A DNA stretch of 64,000 nucleotides from Cacajao melanocephalus (Eukaryota > Chordata > Mammalia > Primates > Pitheciidae), in contig CAUYLG010026997.1 in assembly GCA_963573385.1 (NCBI GenBank), positions 62,001-126,000 on the forward strand. The letters run 5' to 3'. The translations under genes and the position numbers were made by a program. The notes below the pieces were generated by a model. It did not search any database, was not told the DNA's origin, and saw nothing but the letters and a program-made list of their open reading frames with translations. The number at the start of each line of letters is the position of its first letter. Positions within the stretch are counted from its first letter, which is position 1. This document shows, piece by piece, positions 18,746 through 32,996 of the stretch.

Positions 18746-21474
18746 ATCATTTATTGGCATTTGCACCACATAGTAGCACTGCAGGCAGCCAGGGAGAGGG
18801 GCCCTGATATACGTAGCTGAGGATGGTCATCGTGGAGGCGGTTCTGTGTGCTTACATCCTGGAACCTTCATTCTCTTTGTGATGTACCCTGACTTACATA
18901 TACAGTTACAGAGCAGCAGAAGACTCTCCAGGACTTCAAGTTTGAACTCTTGTCCCTGTAATCAGATAAGAGATTTCACACTTTGCAGAGTTGCAGAGTA
19001 CAGTTCTGAAGGTCTTAATTGAGGTTTTGTGTGCGTGTGTGTGTTTTTTTTAAAACCTGTAACATTTCCTCTCCATCTCCAAAGAAAATGCATATAAAAA
19101 ATGGTTAGACTTTAACCAAAATACTTGATAATACATATTTAAATACTGCTATTATAGATAAATATTGGAGCAAAATATTGTTAAATAGTATGGTTATTAA
19201 TGTTAAAGAACCATAGAGTGTTGTAAATACACATGTATATAGAATTTCTCATTAAAATTGATTGTATGCTTATCAGCAAAACAGTATTTACATGGGATTT
19301 GATTAGGATGGAAGAATGCTTTCATTCTATTTAAATAGACTATAAAAGTACAATATTTGCTAAAATTGAATTGTTGCTGGAAATTCTAATGAGAAAAGAT
19401 AAAGGACTCTTGAAGACTAATTGTATGGAAAGCAGCAGGAGGTAGTCCTACAGAACAGCAGATTGAAGACTAAATATACAAAAAGATGCTGGTTACTCAG
19501 CTAAGCTCTTGCTACCAAGTAGAGGCAGGAAGATACTGTTCAGGTGAGAGGAAAACTGAAACCAACATCCCTAACCCAGAGAGAGTTTCTCTCTCTTTTT
19601 GTCATTCTTGTCTTGTTTCTTGTTTGCAGATCCACAGTTGAGACTATGTGCTACTCTGTATGTCAAGATCAGACTTGGCTCTTTGTTTCTGATGTCTCCA
19701 CTCTTAGGAGACAGGACACCAGCTTTCAGGTTTCTCTGAAATGCTTTGAAATGTGTAGATAGTCTCGAGTTAGGTTTCTTATTAGCCAATTCTGAAATGT
19801 CTTGATCTTTAAGTAACAAGAACACCACCTCCTTGCTCTCCTGCGTTTGCCCTCAGTGGGGGAAACTGGCAGGTGCCTCAACATGTATCAGGGACTCTAA
19901 TATTTCAGTCAGTGATCTAATGAAGAGTCACAGGATGGGGGATGAAATTGGGAAAGAGGTCTGGATTAGCAGAGTTGCTGCAGAAAGAAGTAGAGGGGAA
20001 TATCTTAGAAGACACTTGGACAGGGTGGGGCTGATATAAAAGATGGATGCTGTCATTTTCTTTTTTTTGCTCCTAGAAAATATAGCAGAAAGTGAGAATT
20101 TGTCCTGTTCTACATCTTATGGAAGTTTGCCTTTCCTTATGAATCTTCCTTCACAATGAACCTCTCATTTTTTGGAGTTTTAATTATTTATTCTCCATAT
20201 TTTGGAAGATTATGACAAACTTCCCTAAAAATTAGAAAAAACACCACTTCTCAGAAGCATTAACATACATGTAGGTATCACTCAAATGGCTTTTTGGTAT
20301 AATACTATTATTGATTGGCATGCAGAAAAAAATGAAAAAAAAATCCCTTAAGTGTCAGTTACTGTGAAATAGGTATATTTTCAGTTGTTTGCTTATTGTG
20401 CACTTGTACTTAAATAAATTTGCTAGATGTAATTCAAGCTGGTTTGCCCCCAGGGAATTGAAGGAAAAGATGTATCTGCTGGTGAGATTCAGGCTTTTTA
20501 TGGTGATGGCTTTTTCTACCTTCTGTTTATAGCATCAACTGATGTAGATAAATTCCATAAAATTGTCATTAACTCAGAGATACTAGCCTACCATGTTAGG
20601 TGCTATTCACAAATACTGGATAAAAGTTAATCTAGGAATGAAAAACTAAATGCAAGAGTTTATTGCTGTAATGATGGGTTAACTGCGTTTTGCAGCATGG
20701 AATTCAACACACTATGAGAGTGAAAACTTTGTGCTGAAGAAACTGACTCAGACAAATTTCTTGGCTTTTGTTGTTGATGCAGTGATGAAAATGTGTATCT
20801 AACAGTTCCTTAACATGATTACTGGAATATTACATTCTGTTAAACAGTTATCACAGCATTTTTCCAATGGAATTCAGATGTCAGCAGTTTACATTTTGTA
20901 AATTAAGAAATTGTGGAATGTAGTTGTTTTTGAATGAGGTGGACTCAAAATAGTTTTATTTAGAGCTTTGTTGCTACAGGTGGCAGTCTATTGACATCTC
21001 CTCATTTAACGTAGAAAATGACTGACCAATAATTCAGGGAGCTAAAACTCAGTAAATGCCATTTTGAATCTCTGCCTCCTGAGTTTCCATATAATTAAGT
21101 GGCAGTGTTCAAGTGACGGCAGCATAAGACGTCATACAATCTGAAACTGCAGAGTCTGATCAAAGTAATCTGCAATTTACTGCCTATGTGTACAACGGGA
21201 GACATAGCAGGTTATAGTTTATATGAATAGTCTATTTTGAATGTTCATAAAACTTGTTATCCCTGTGGGATTTCAGTAGGAAAGTGTTTTTGCTTTGACC
21301 ATCTGCTTAACAAAATGATCTTCATTAGAAGTGTATATATTCATCTGTTTTAGTTTTGTAGTTTAGGAGGGCTATTGATGTGATTCAAAGATGACCATTA
21401 CCCATCTTTCCAAAGTGCATCTAAGTAGTAAAGGTGTTTTTTTATTTTGAAATTGACATTCCTCTTTGCATTAA

Positions 21475-21530
<56 letters not shown>

Positions 21531-21839
21531 ATGGGGGGGAATACAATATAAGTATTCATCTATGTAAACATAAGATTATCCTGTAATCTCTAGTTCCTTT
21601 GGATACCTCAGAAGTTTGTTTATTGTATGCATTTATACTGTTTAATATTTTGGTTTTACTGTTTTTGACGTATTTTCATCAGTCTTAGCTCTATATTGTA
21701 AGCTCCCAAGTTATTGATCATGTCTAATGTGCAATTTGGCATCTAATAAATGCTATTTTATGATGATGGCAATGAACTTTTTTTTTTAAGCGATTTTAGG
21801 TAGCAAGGTGAATTTTGAAGACTGTTAGGATTGTGGTTT
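18607..21839. other. Unique A+T-rich intergenic DNA downstream of ZNF597
   Basis: This 3.2-kb gap is almost free of Alus, in contrast to the rest of the window. Besides the MIR at 18550-18745 and a (TG)n tract at 21478-21530, I see no gene, no splice-flanked exon and no repeat I can name. AATAAA occurs at 20413 and 21745. Confidence 0.5.
21478..21530. repeat. (TG)n microsatellite
   Basis: About 20 uninterrupted TG units are followed by TATGTGTATG variants and a short G-run. Confidence 0.95.
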
Positions 21840-22420
21840 AGAGACAGTGAGTGAGCGACTTCGTGCTGCTTAATAAAGAAAGTATAATCGCTTGCTCCTT
21901 GCAATTAAGCAGAAAATTCCGGCGTCATTTCGGGAAGCTAGTGTTGGACTTAAATTTCCTTTCGTCTTCGCTGTACACAGGAGTACAGGGACAAGGACCT
22001 CTGTCTTCACAGGGCAGCTACTGCCTGGTGCGGGTTGCTGGGAGTCCGAGAAGCGGATGTGGTGAGCAGGACTCCCAGAAGGCCTTGCGTGGCCTCAGGG
22101 AGATCCCGAGTCTCCAGTTTGGCCACCAACCGCACGGGTCAGCGGAAGTGCCAACGAGACGACATGCGCTACAGCGGCCCACGGATGCGGGACCGGAAGT
22201 CACGAGCCACTTCCGGTGCCCGTTTCCGGCAGCGCCTGCGCATTCCTGGGGCAAAAGGGATGTGGTGAATGGTGGATATCAAGCCGGGGGGTTTGGCCGT
22301 GTGCCTGGCCATGTCCACTCATATCGCTAGGTGATCTCCATGTAAATCTAGTGGTATGGGTAAGAGTGTTTGCCGAGGAACTCCTGAGGTCCCTATTTAT
22401 CTCCGCATCAGCAGGAGGGT
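21840..22420. promoter_or_regulatory. Isolated CpG-rich element downstream of ZNF597 (candidate imprinted 3' DMR)
   Basis: A sharply bounded CpG-rich block lies in otherwise CpG-poor DNA, about 3.3 kb past the ZNF597 polyadenylation signal. It carries ETS sites at 22142-22149, 22193-22200 and 22209-22216 (the last two an inverted pair), an NRF1-like CCTGCGCAT near 22236, and a ZNF143-like CTCCCAGAAGG near 22072. The arms 22038-22047 and 22069-22078 are a perfect 10-base inverted repeat. In human a maternally methylated germline DMR (ZNF597:3' DMR) lies at the corresponding place. I found no TGCCGC/GCGGCA hexamer (ZFP57 core) in it by eye. Role inferred from position. Confidence 0.65.
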
Positions 22421-22740
22421 AACTCGGGTGTGACTGTCAGGCACCAACACGAATCTCCATCGACGTTAGGACGGGAGAAGAAGCTCTGTGCCACCTTCTC
22501 AGCCTTGATCCCACTTAGGCAATTCAGAGCTGTGGGCCTGTCTAGTGTACGTGTCTCTGGCTTGTTGAAGTGGATAATTTGTACTTCTCACTTGTGCTGG
22601 GTAGGGTATCTTTTCTTTACAATCAATACCGGTCTCTTAGGCTTTTGGCATGGTCTGCAGCCAAATTCCAACCTGCTTCTGGTTAGCTGGAATGTACTCT
22701 TGGCTTACCTTTGGTAAACGGTGTCTCCCCAAGTGCACTT
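22421..22740. other. Unique DNA right of the CpG element
   Basis: CpG content falls off from here. Overlapping short frames lack supporting context, and I recognise no repeat. Confidence 0.4.
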
Positions 22741-22972
22741 AGCCACTCACGGCTACAAAGACCTCACTTTAGGTCTAGCTTCGATTTCTCTTCTATGTGC
22801 TCCAGATTTCTATATTCAAGTGCCTACAGAAGATCGTCCTTTGGATGTCTCTCAGGCATCAAAACACATGCCCTTAACTCATGCTTTTAGCCCCTGATCT
22901 GTCTGCCTACAGTATGTGGGGCCACATCCATACAATTGCTCATGCTATCAACAAACACCCCTTCTTTCCTCT
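22741..22972 (+). repeat. L2-like LINE fragment, first piece
   Basis: Matches as I remember it the L2 run ttctatgtgctccagatttc followed by ggatgtctctcaggcatcaa. It is continued by 23502-23702 and 24116-24460. Family assignment is from memory. Confidence 0.5.
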
Positions 22973-23501
22973 TGCTACGGCTTAAATATTTGTGTACCCT
23001 AAAAATTCATGTGTTGGAATTCTAACACTTAAATTGATGTTATTAGCAGGTGGGGCCTTTGGCAGAGCCCTCATGATTGGGATTAGTGTTCTTATAAAAG
23101 ACTGTGGGCCTGGTGTGGTGGCTTACGTCTGTAATCCTGGTGCTTTGGGAGGCCAGGATGGGAGGATTGCTTGAAGCCAGGAATTCGATACCATCCTGGG
23201 AAACGTAGCAACACTCCATCTTTACAAAATAATTTATTTAGCCCAGTGTAGTGGCTGTCACTTGTTGCCTATAGTCCTAGCTACTTGGGAGGCTGAGTGA
23301 GGAGGACTGCTGGAGCCCAGGAAGTCAAGGTTGAGCCTGTGAGGACCCAGCAAGAAAGTGCCATCGTTGAAATGGCCTTCACCAGACAGACCACCTTTAT
23401 CTTGGGCTTCCTAGCCTCTAGAACTGTGAAAAAAAAAAGTCTGTTTATAAGCTACCCAGTTTATGGTAATTTTTTATAGCATCCAGAACAGGCTTAAGAC
23501 A
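22973..23501 (+). mobile_element. MLT1/MST-type LTR split by an Alu
   Basis: Begins tgctacggcttaaatatttg and ends aacaggcttaagaca; contains the family's attagtgttcttataaaaga block. An Alu occupies 23107-23332. The LTR sits inside L2-like sequence. No retroviral coding sequence. Confidence 0.7.
23107..23332 (+). repeat. Old Alu (truncated) inside the LTR
   Basis: AluJ-like, no clear A-tail. Confidence 0.8.
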
Positions 23502-23702
23502 TTACATCCATTCAATCATCAAGGCTCATGGATTCTACCTCAAAGTTATCGCCGAAACCTGAATGTTTCTGTCCGTACTGTCCTCATCCTATCCAACAGT
23601 ATTCACCTGGGTTACCTAAAATAGCCTGCTGATGACTTTTATATCACTCTTGCTTTCTGTCAACATAGCTAACACACTCCCATTTAATAAAATAAGTATT
23701 AT
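23502..23702 (+). repeat. L2-like LINE fragment, second piece
   Basis: Continues the order of the L2 consensus (cattcaatcatcaaggctca, gattctacctcaaa). Confidence 0.5.
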
Positions 23703-23992
23703 GGCCAGGCGCAGTGGCTCACACCTGTAATCTCAGTACTTTGGGAGGCCAAGGCAGGTGGATCACGAGATCAGGAGTTCAGGACCAGCTGGCCAAGATG
23801 GTGAAACCCTGTCTCTACTAAAAATACAAAAAATAACCGGGTGTGGTGGTGGGGACCTGTAATCCCAGCTACTCAGGAGGCTAAGGCAGGGAATTGCTTG
23901 AACCTGGGAGGTGGAGGTTGCAGTGAGCTGAGATAGTGCTGTTGCACTCCAGCCTGGGCGACAGAGTGAGACTCCATCTCAAAAAAATAAAG
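23703..23992 (+). repeat. Alu
   Basis: Full dimer, short A-tail; its right flank is the CpG-element copy. Confidence 0.95.
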
Positions 23993-24004
23993 GAAATATT
24001 ATGA

Positions 24005-24115
24005 AATCGCTTGCTCCCTGAAACTCAGCAGAAAATTCCAGCATTATTGCAAGAAGACAGCACTAGATGTTGATCTTTTCAGTCTTTGCTGCGCAGAAGT
24101 AGAGGGCCAGGTACC
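24005..24115 (+). repeat. Diverged direct copy of the left edge of the CpG element
   Basis: Colinear with 21886-21999: both begin AATCGCTTGCTCC and share GCAGAAAATTCC. Three CpGs of the upstream copy (CCGG, GCGT, TCGG) read CA here. The copy lies between an Alu (ends 23992) and L2-like sequence. By eye roughly three quarters of aligned bases match. Confidence 0.75.
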
Positions 24116-24460
24116 GGATAATTATGATTATCTCATCATCCAACTTGACATCTTTCATTGGCTTCCCATTGTCCTTAGGGACATTAACATTTTCAACATG
24201 ACTTTCCTAGTCATTACTTCCCTGCCAGCATCAACTTCAGCTGTTCTTTTTCTCTCATCCCTCTCCAGGTACACTTTATCTCAATTCACCAAACATACCA
24301 AGCTCTTCGAGAATTGTACACATACTTTTCCTTTTACTTGGACCATCCCCCTGAATTCCTACATCCTTTGCTTTATCCTCCTTATAGCAATTACTATGCT
24401 TTTAATTGAATAGTAATTATGTAACTAATAAAATTTCATTGTTTCTGTGGGGGCAGAGAC
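24116..24460 (+). repeat. L2-like LINE fragment, third piece
   Basis: Shows attggcttcccattgtcctt and cagctgttctttttctc, later parts of the same consensus. Confidence 0.5.
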
Positions 24461-24660
24461 CTGGAACATGATAAAATTATGCACTGAATGAAACTAACAT
24501 GGCTCTGTCACTTTTATAGTGTTGGTTTCAGCTTAAAGACTGACAGAGAAGAAAGGAGAATAGACACTGGTGCTGTCAGTTACTAGCAGGCAGGAGGTAT
24601 AGTAATATACCAAAGAAGCTGTAAGGAGTTTAGAAAAACACTAAGAAAGCTTAGTTTTTT

Positions 24661-25109
<449 letters not shown>

Positions 25110-25201
25110 AGAGGACATTTTAAACAGGTATGTGAGCACATTCAGTGGCTGTCCCTCCTCCAGGGTCAATGCAGAGCAAGCAGACAAAAATGCACCGTTC
25201 T

Positions 25202-25515
25202 GGCTGGACACTGTGGCTCATGCCTGTAATCCCAGTGCTTTGAGAGGCTGAGGCAAAAGGATCACTTGAGGCCAGGAGTTTGAGAACAGCCTGGGGAACA
25301 CACAAACACCCTGTCTCTACAAAAATTTTTCTTAAAAATTAGCCAGGTGTGGTGACATGCGCCTGTAGTCCTAGCTACTCAGGAAGCTGAGGCAGGATGA
25401 TCGCCTCAGCCCAAGATTCAAGGTTGCAGTGAGCTATGATGGAGCCACTGCATTCCAGCCTAGATGGCAGAGTGAGACCCTGTCTCTTAAAAAAAAAAAA
25501 AGAAAAGAAAAGAAA
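25202..25515 (+). repeat. Alu
   Basis: Diverged dimer with a long A/G tail; it splits one of the decayed tandem units described at 25115-26700. Confidence 0.95.
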
Positions 25516-25723
25516 TAAAAAGAATTTTAAAAAGCAGTCCCCAGTTTCTCCCTAAAAGGGATTTGTCTATACATTTTCCCAACTGCATTAGGCTTCTAAG
25601 TAGCCTGCATCTAGTAGCTGATAGGGCTGGTAAACAGTAGACCTCTAGGAGCGTGAACAGGCATGTGGTAACTTCACTAGCATTCTCCCCTCTTCTGCTA
25701 CTTCATTCAGAGATAAAACTAGG

Positions 25724-26004
25724 GGCCAGGGACGGTGGCTCACGCTTGTAATCCCAGCACTTTGGAAGGCTCAGGCAGGTGGATCACTTGAGGTCAGGAG
25801 TTCCAAGACAAGCCTAGCCAACATGGTGAAATCTGTCTCTACTAAAAATACAAAAAATTACCCGGGCATGGTTCAGGGGCGCTTGTAATCTCAGCTACTG
25901 GGGAGGCTGAGGCAGGAGAATTGCTTGAACTTGGCAGTGAGCTGAGATCGTGCCACTGCACTCCCACCTGGGTGAGCGAGTGAGACTCTGTCTCAAAAAT
26001 AAAA
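25724..26004 (+). repeat. Alu
   Basis: Dimer with a small deletion before the right-arm end. Confidence 0.95.
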
Positions 26005-26860
26005 CAGAAGAAAAAAATAAGGCTTCTAGCTTCTTCCTGGATGGAGTACCCCACATTTTATAGTTTCCACACAACAGACCAACTCCTAAATCACCTGTCT
26101 CTGGGAATTAATGAGACTGTATTCACAAGTCCTCCTAGACTACAGAGAAGAAAAGGGTTTTAAAAGGGTATTTGAGCACTTCTAGCATGTTACCCCTAAC
26201 TCAGTACACAGTGAGCAAGCAAAAATACTCAGCTCCGAGTTTACCCCTGGAAGGAGTTTGATTGTACACCGAATGTCCAACCTTCCCAGCTGCTGTCCAT
26301 GAGTCAGGCCTCTACTCTATATCTGGGTACTGACAGGGCAGGCAATAAGTAGTCCTTTGAGAGCCTGAATGGCCATGTGGTCGCTTCCCAAATTCCTTTT
26401 GCAAGTTCACTCTAGGGATGGAGCCAAGCCTCTGAACAATCCACCTGTCCCAGACAACAGATGGGAGCTGCAATTCACTAGGCCCCAGGGGGGTAACAAT
26501 ACATTAGGCAGTGGGTTGAAAGAGTGTGTGCTCTGAATGACAATGCACGTCTTTGCTACAGAGTATCTCCTCAGTTTAGTGCAGGGCAAGTGGGAGATAA
26601 ACACCAGTTGCCAGCTTTTCCTTGAGGATAGAAGTAACTGGAACACATATTAACACCCTGACTTTTCTACCTCAATTTCGGGAACTGGCCTCAATATCAC
26701 CAGTCTTGGGACACTGATGGCATTTGGTACACCCCAATCTCTTCGGGGTAGTTAAGAATAAAGAGAGCAGTTTGTACAAGCACAGAACCTAGAACCTCTG
26801 TTTGGGTTGATAGGTAAGGTTCATCTCCTACAAAAAATCAAATATTAAGACTTAGAAAGG

Positions 26861-27148
26861 GGCAGGGTAGGGTGGCTCACACCTGTAATCCCAGCACTTT
26901 GGGAGGCCCAGGCTGGCAGATCCCCTGAGGTCATGAGTTCGAGACCAGCCTGGCCAACATGGTGAAACTCCATCTCTACTAAAAAATACAAAAATTAGCT
27001 GGGTGTGGTGGCAGGCACCTGTAATCCCAGCTACTCAGGAGGCTGAGGCAGGAGAATTGCTTGAAACCAGGAGGCAGAAGTTACAATGAGCTGCAATCTT
27101 GCACTCCAGCCTGGGTGACAAAGGAAGACTCTGTCTCAAAAAATAAAA
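26861..27148 (+). repeat. Alu
   Basis: Full dimer, tail aaaaaataaaaaag. Confidence 0.95.
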
Positions 27149-27195
27149 AAGACATGGAAAGGGATTTGTCTTATCTAATGCATGAAAATCAACAG

Positions 27196-27226
27196 TCAAT
27201 AAATAAATAAATAAATAAATAAATAG
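27196..27226. repeat. (AAAT)n microsatellite
   Basis: Six perfect AAAT units and partial ones. Confidence 0.9.
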
Positions 27227-27322
27227 AAAATATATTTCAAACAAAAGAATAAGGTAAATCTCCAGAAACCAATTCCAATGAAATGCAGGTAAGTGATTTT
27301 ACCTATTACAGAATTAAAAATA

Positions 27323-27618
27323 GGCCAGGTGCGGTGGCTAGCACCTGTAATCCTAGCACTTTGGGAGACTGAGGGGGGCAGATCACCTGAGGTCAGGAGT
27401 TCGAGACGAGCCTGGCCAACATGGTGAAACCCTGTCTCTATTAAAAATACAAAAATTAGGTGGGTGTGGTGGCGGGTGCCTATAATTCCAGCTACTCAGG
27501 AGGCTGAGACAGGAGAATCACTTGAACCCAAAAGGTGGAGGCTGCAGTGAGCCGAGATTGTGCACTGCACTTCATCCTAGGCAAAAGAGCAAAACTTCAT
27601 CTCAAAAAAAAAAAAAAG
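27323..27618 (+). repeat. Alu
   Basis: Full dimer with A-tail. Confidence 0.95.
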
Positions 27619-27684
27619 AAAATTAAAAATAATCATAAATATGCTTGCTGAGGTCAGAAGTATAATGTTTGTACAAACTGACAC

Positions 27685-29205
<1,521 letters not shown>

Positions 29206-29811
29206 CCTTGTAGGTCAGAAAGGAGTGGGATGATAGTTACAAAGTGCTGAAAGAAAAAAATTCCAGTCAAGAATGCTATCTCCAACAAACCCATCCTTCA
29301 AAAATGAAGGGGAAATAAAAGACTTTCTCAAACAAATACAAGCTGAAGGAGATTATCATCACTAGACCTGCTTTACAAGAAATGCTAAAGAGTTTTTAAG
29401 GTTAAAACAAAAGTATGGAAAACAGCAACATGAGCACACACAGTGTGAAACTCATTGGCAAAGGTAAATATATAGACAAAACCAATATTGTGTTACTGTA
29501 ACAGTAGTGGGTAAATCAATTTTAGTTCTCTTATAAAAATTAAAAGACAGAAGTACTAAAACAACTATATTATGTAAATTGGTATACTATGAATAGTTGT
29601 TAATTGTGATATCAATAGCATATAAGCCAGAGAAGGAGAGATGAAAGCAGAGTTATGACATGCAAGGGAAGTTAAGTTGTTACCAGCTTAGAGTAGACTG
29701 CTTTAAGATACTTTATGTAAACACTTGGTAACTACAAAGAAAATGCCTATAGAATTATGGAAAGAAAAAGAGAAAAGAATGAAAACATAAATACAAAAAA
29801 CAGTGAAATAT

Positions 29812-30146
29812 GGCCAGATGCAGTGGCTCATGTCTGTAATCCCAGCACTTTGAGAGGCCAAGGCAGGCAAATCACTTGAGGCCAGGATTTCAAGATGAGC
29901 CTGTCCAGCATGACGAAACCCTTTCTCTACTAAAAATACAAAAATTAGTCAGGTATGGTGGTGCACACTTGTAATCCCAGCTACTCAGAAGAATGAGGCA
30001 GGAGAATTGCTTAAACCCAGGAAGCGAAGGTTGCAGTGAGCCAAGATCGTGTCACTGTACTTCAGCCTGGGTAACAAATCAAGATTCCCACCTCAAAAAA
30101 CAAAAACAAAAAAACCAACAAACAAAACAAAAAACAAAAAAACAGT
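29812..30146 (+). repeat. Alu with long mixed A/C tail
   Basis: Full dimer inserted in the L1. Confidence 0.95.
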
Positions 30147-30202
30147 AAAATACAAAAGAAGACAGCAAGAGAAAAAAAGGGACGGAAGAACTACAAGAGT
30201 AA

Positions 30203-30613
<411 letters not shown>

Positions 30614-30856
30614 TAGGAACACATCGTACTATAAAGCTGCTGGAAAGCAAAGGAGACAATCAAATCAACAAAATGAAAAGGCAGACTGTGGATTAAAAGA
30701 AAATACCTGCAAATGATATATCTGATAAAGTTATCAAATATATAAGGAACTCACACAACTCAATAGCAAAATTGACCAAATAACCCAATTCAAAAATAGG
30801 CGATGAACATTTTTAAATGAATATTTTTCTAAAGGAAATGTAAAATAGCCAACATC

Positions 30857-31165
<309 letters not shown>

Positions 31166-31460
31166 TTACCACTCTTATTCAACATAGTATTGGAAGTCCT
31201 GGCCAGAGAGCAGTCAGTCAAGAGAAAGAAATAAAAGGCATCCAAATAGGAAAAAAGTCAGACGATCCCTGTTTGCAGATGACATGATTCTATCTAGAAA
31301 ACCTCAGAGTCTAAGGCCCAAAAGCTCCTTCAGCTGATAAACAACTTCAACAAAGTTTCAGGATACAATGTACAAAAATTACTAGCATTTGTATACCAAC
31401 AAGAGGCAAGCCGAGAATCAGGAAGGCAATCCCATTCACAATTGCCATAAAAAGAATAAA

Positions 31461-31785
31461 GTACCAGGACTCCGTGTTTGGATTCCCTTCCACAAACAGT
31501 CTCGTGCTCGTGGAAGCTGTTTTTCTCTCTCCTGCATTTCCCCTCTGGAGTCCCCTTCCACACACTCTCGTGGAAGCCTGTCTTCCCCTCCTAAACTCCA
31601 TCTCTCTCTCTATTCCTTTCCACTCAGTGTGGAAGCTGCTTTCCTCTCCTGGATTCCATCTTTCTGGATTCTCTCACTCAGTGTGAGAGTTGGCTGTTTC
31701 TTTATCTCTCCTTCTCCTGTTTCTCTCTCTCTAAATAAATCACTTTCTATAAAAAAAAGAAAGAAGAAAGATAAAAAAAAGAATA
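31461..31785 (+). mobile_element. Unidentified polyadenylated, hairpin-rich retroposon inside L1
   Basis: Interrupts L1 exactly within aaaaagaataaa, which is repeated on both sides (about 31449-31460 and 31786-31797). It ends AATAAA (31734-31739), about 11 bases, then an A-rich tail: the layout of a retroposed Pol II transcript. Four short hairpins recur every 53-68 bases: CTTCCAC/GTGGAAG at 31487 and 31555, TTCCAC/GTGGAA at 31618, CTCTCAC/GTGAGAG at 31671. Pyrimidine-rich between them. It may derive from a retroviral LTR end; I cannot name it. No coding frame of note. Confidence 0.7.
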
Positions 31786-32718
31786 AAATACCTAGGAATA
31801 CAGCTAACCAAGGAGGTGAAAGATCTCTACAATGAGAATTACAAAACTGCTGAAAGAAATCAGAGAAGACACATATAGAAAAACATTTCATGCTCATGGA
31901 TAGGAAGAATAAATATCATTAAAATGGACATATTGCCCAAAGCAGTTTATAGATTCAATGCTATTCCTATCAAACTACCAATGACATTCTTCACAGAATT
32001 ATAGAAACCTATTTTAAAATTTACATGGAACCAAAAAAGAGCCTGAATAGCCAACGCAGTCCTAAGCAAAAAGAACAAATCTGGAGGCATCGCATTACCT
32101 GACTTCAAACTGTACTACAGGGCTACAGTAACCAAAACAGCATGATACTGGTACAAAAACAGGCAGGTAGGCCAATGGAACAAAATAGAAAGCCCAGAAA
32201 TAAGGGCACACTCCTAAGACCATTTAATCTTAAACAAAACTGACAAAAGCAGTGGGGGAAAAAAATCCCTGTTTAATAAAAGGTGCTGGGATAACTGGGT
32301 AGCCATATGCAGAATATTGAAACTGGACCCTTTCCTTACAACACATTAAATCAACTCAAGATGGATTAAATACTTAAGTGTAAAACCCAAAGGTATAAAA
32401 ACCCTAGAAGACAACCTAGGCAATACCATCTTGGACATAGGATGGGAAAATATTTCATGACAAAGATGTCAAAAGCAATTACAACAAAAGCAAAAACTGT
32501 CAAATGGGACCTAATTGAACTAAAGAGCTTCTTCTGTACAGCAAAAGAAACTATCAACCAAGTAAACAACCTCCAGAATGGAAGAAAATATTTATAAATA
32601 TGCATCTGCAAAGGTCTAATATCCAACATCTATAAGGAATGTAAACAAATTTGTAAGAGAAAAACAACCCTATTAAAAAGTAGGCAAAGGACATGAACAG
32701 AAAATATTGATTGATTGA

Positions 32719-32996
<278 letters not shown>

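Larger units (their letters stand above)
25115..26700 (+). repeat. Decayed tandem repeat of unknown family
   Basis: Related blocks recur at about 25115-25200 plus 25530-25720, at 26165-26420, and at 26515-26640: a 'gagcac...gagcaagca...aaaat' block, then 'cagctccgagtttacccctg', then 'agtagacctctaggagcgtg'. I cannot name the element. Confidence 0.5.

Noticed and set aside
21478..21530. Possible CRISPR-like or regulatory array
   Set aside because: A simple TG microsatellite; no spacer-repeat structure, and the DNA is a vertebrate's.
21851..22330. 159-codon frame across the CpG-rich element
   Set aside because: Composition is that of random CpG-rich DNA and frames are open on both strands; no splice or homology support.
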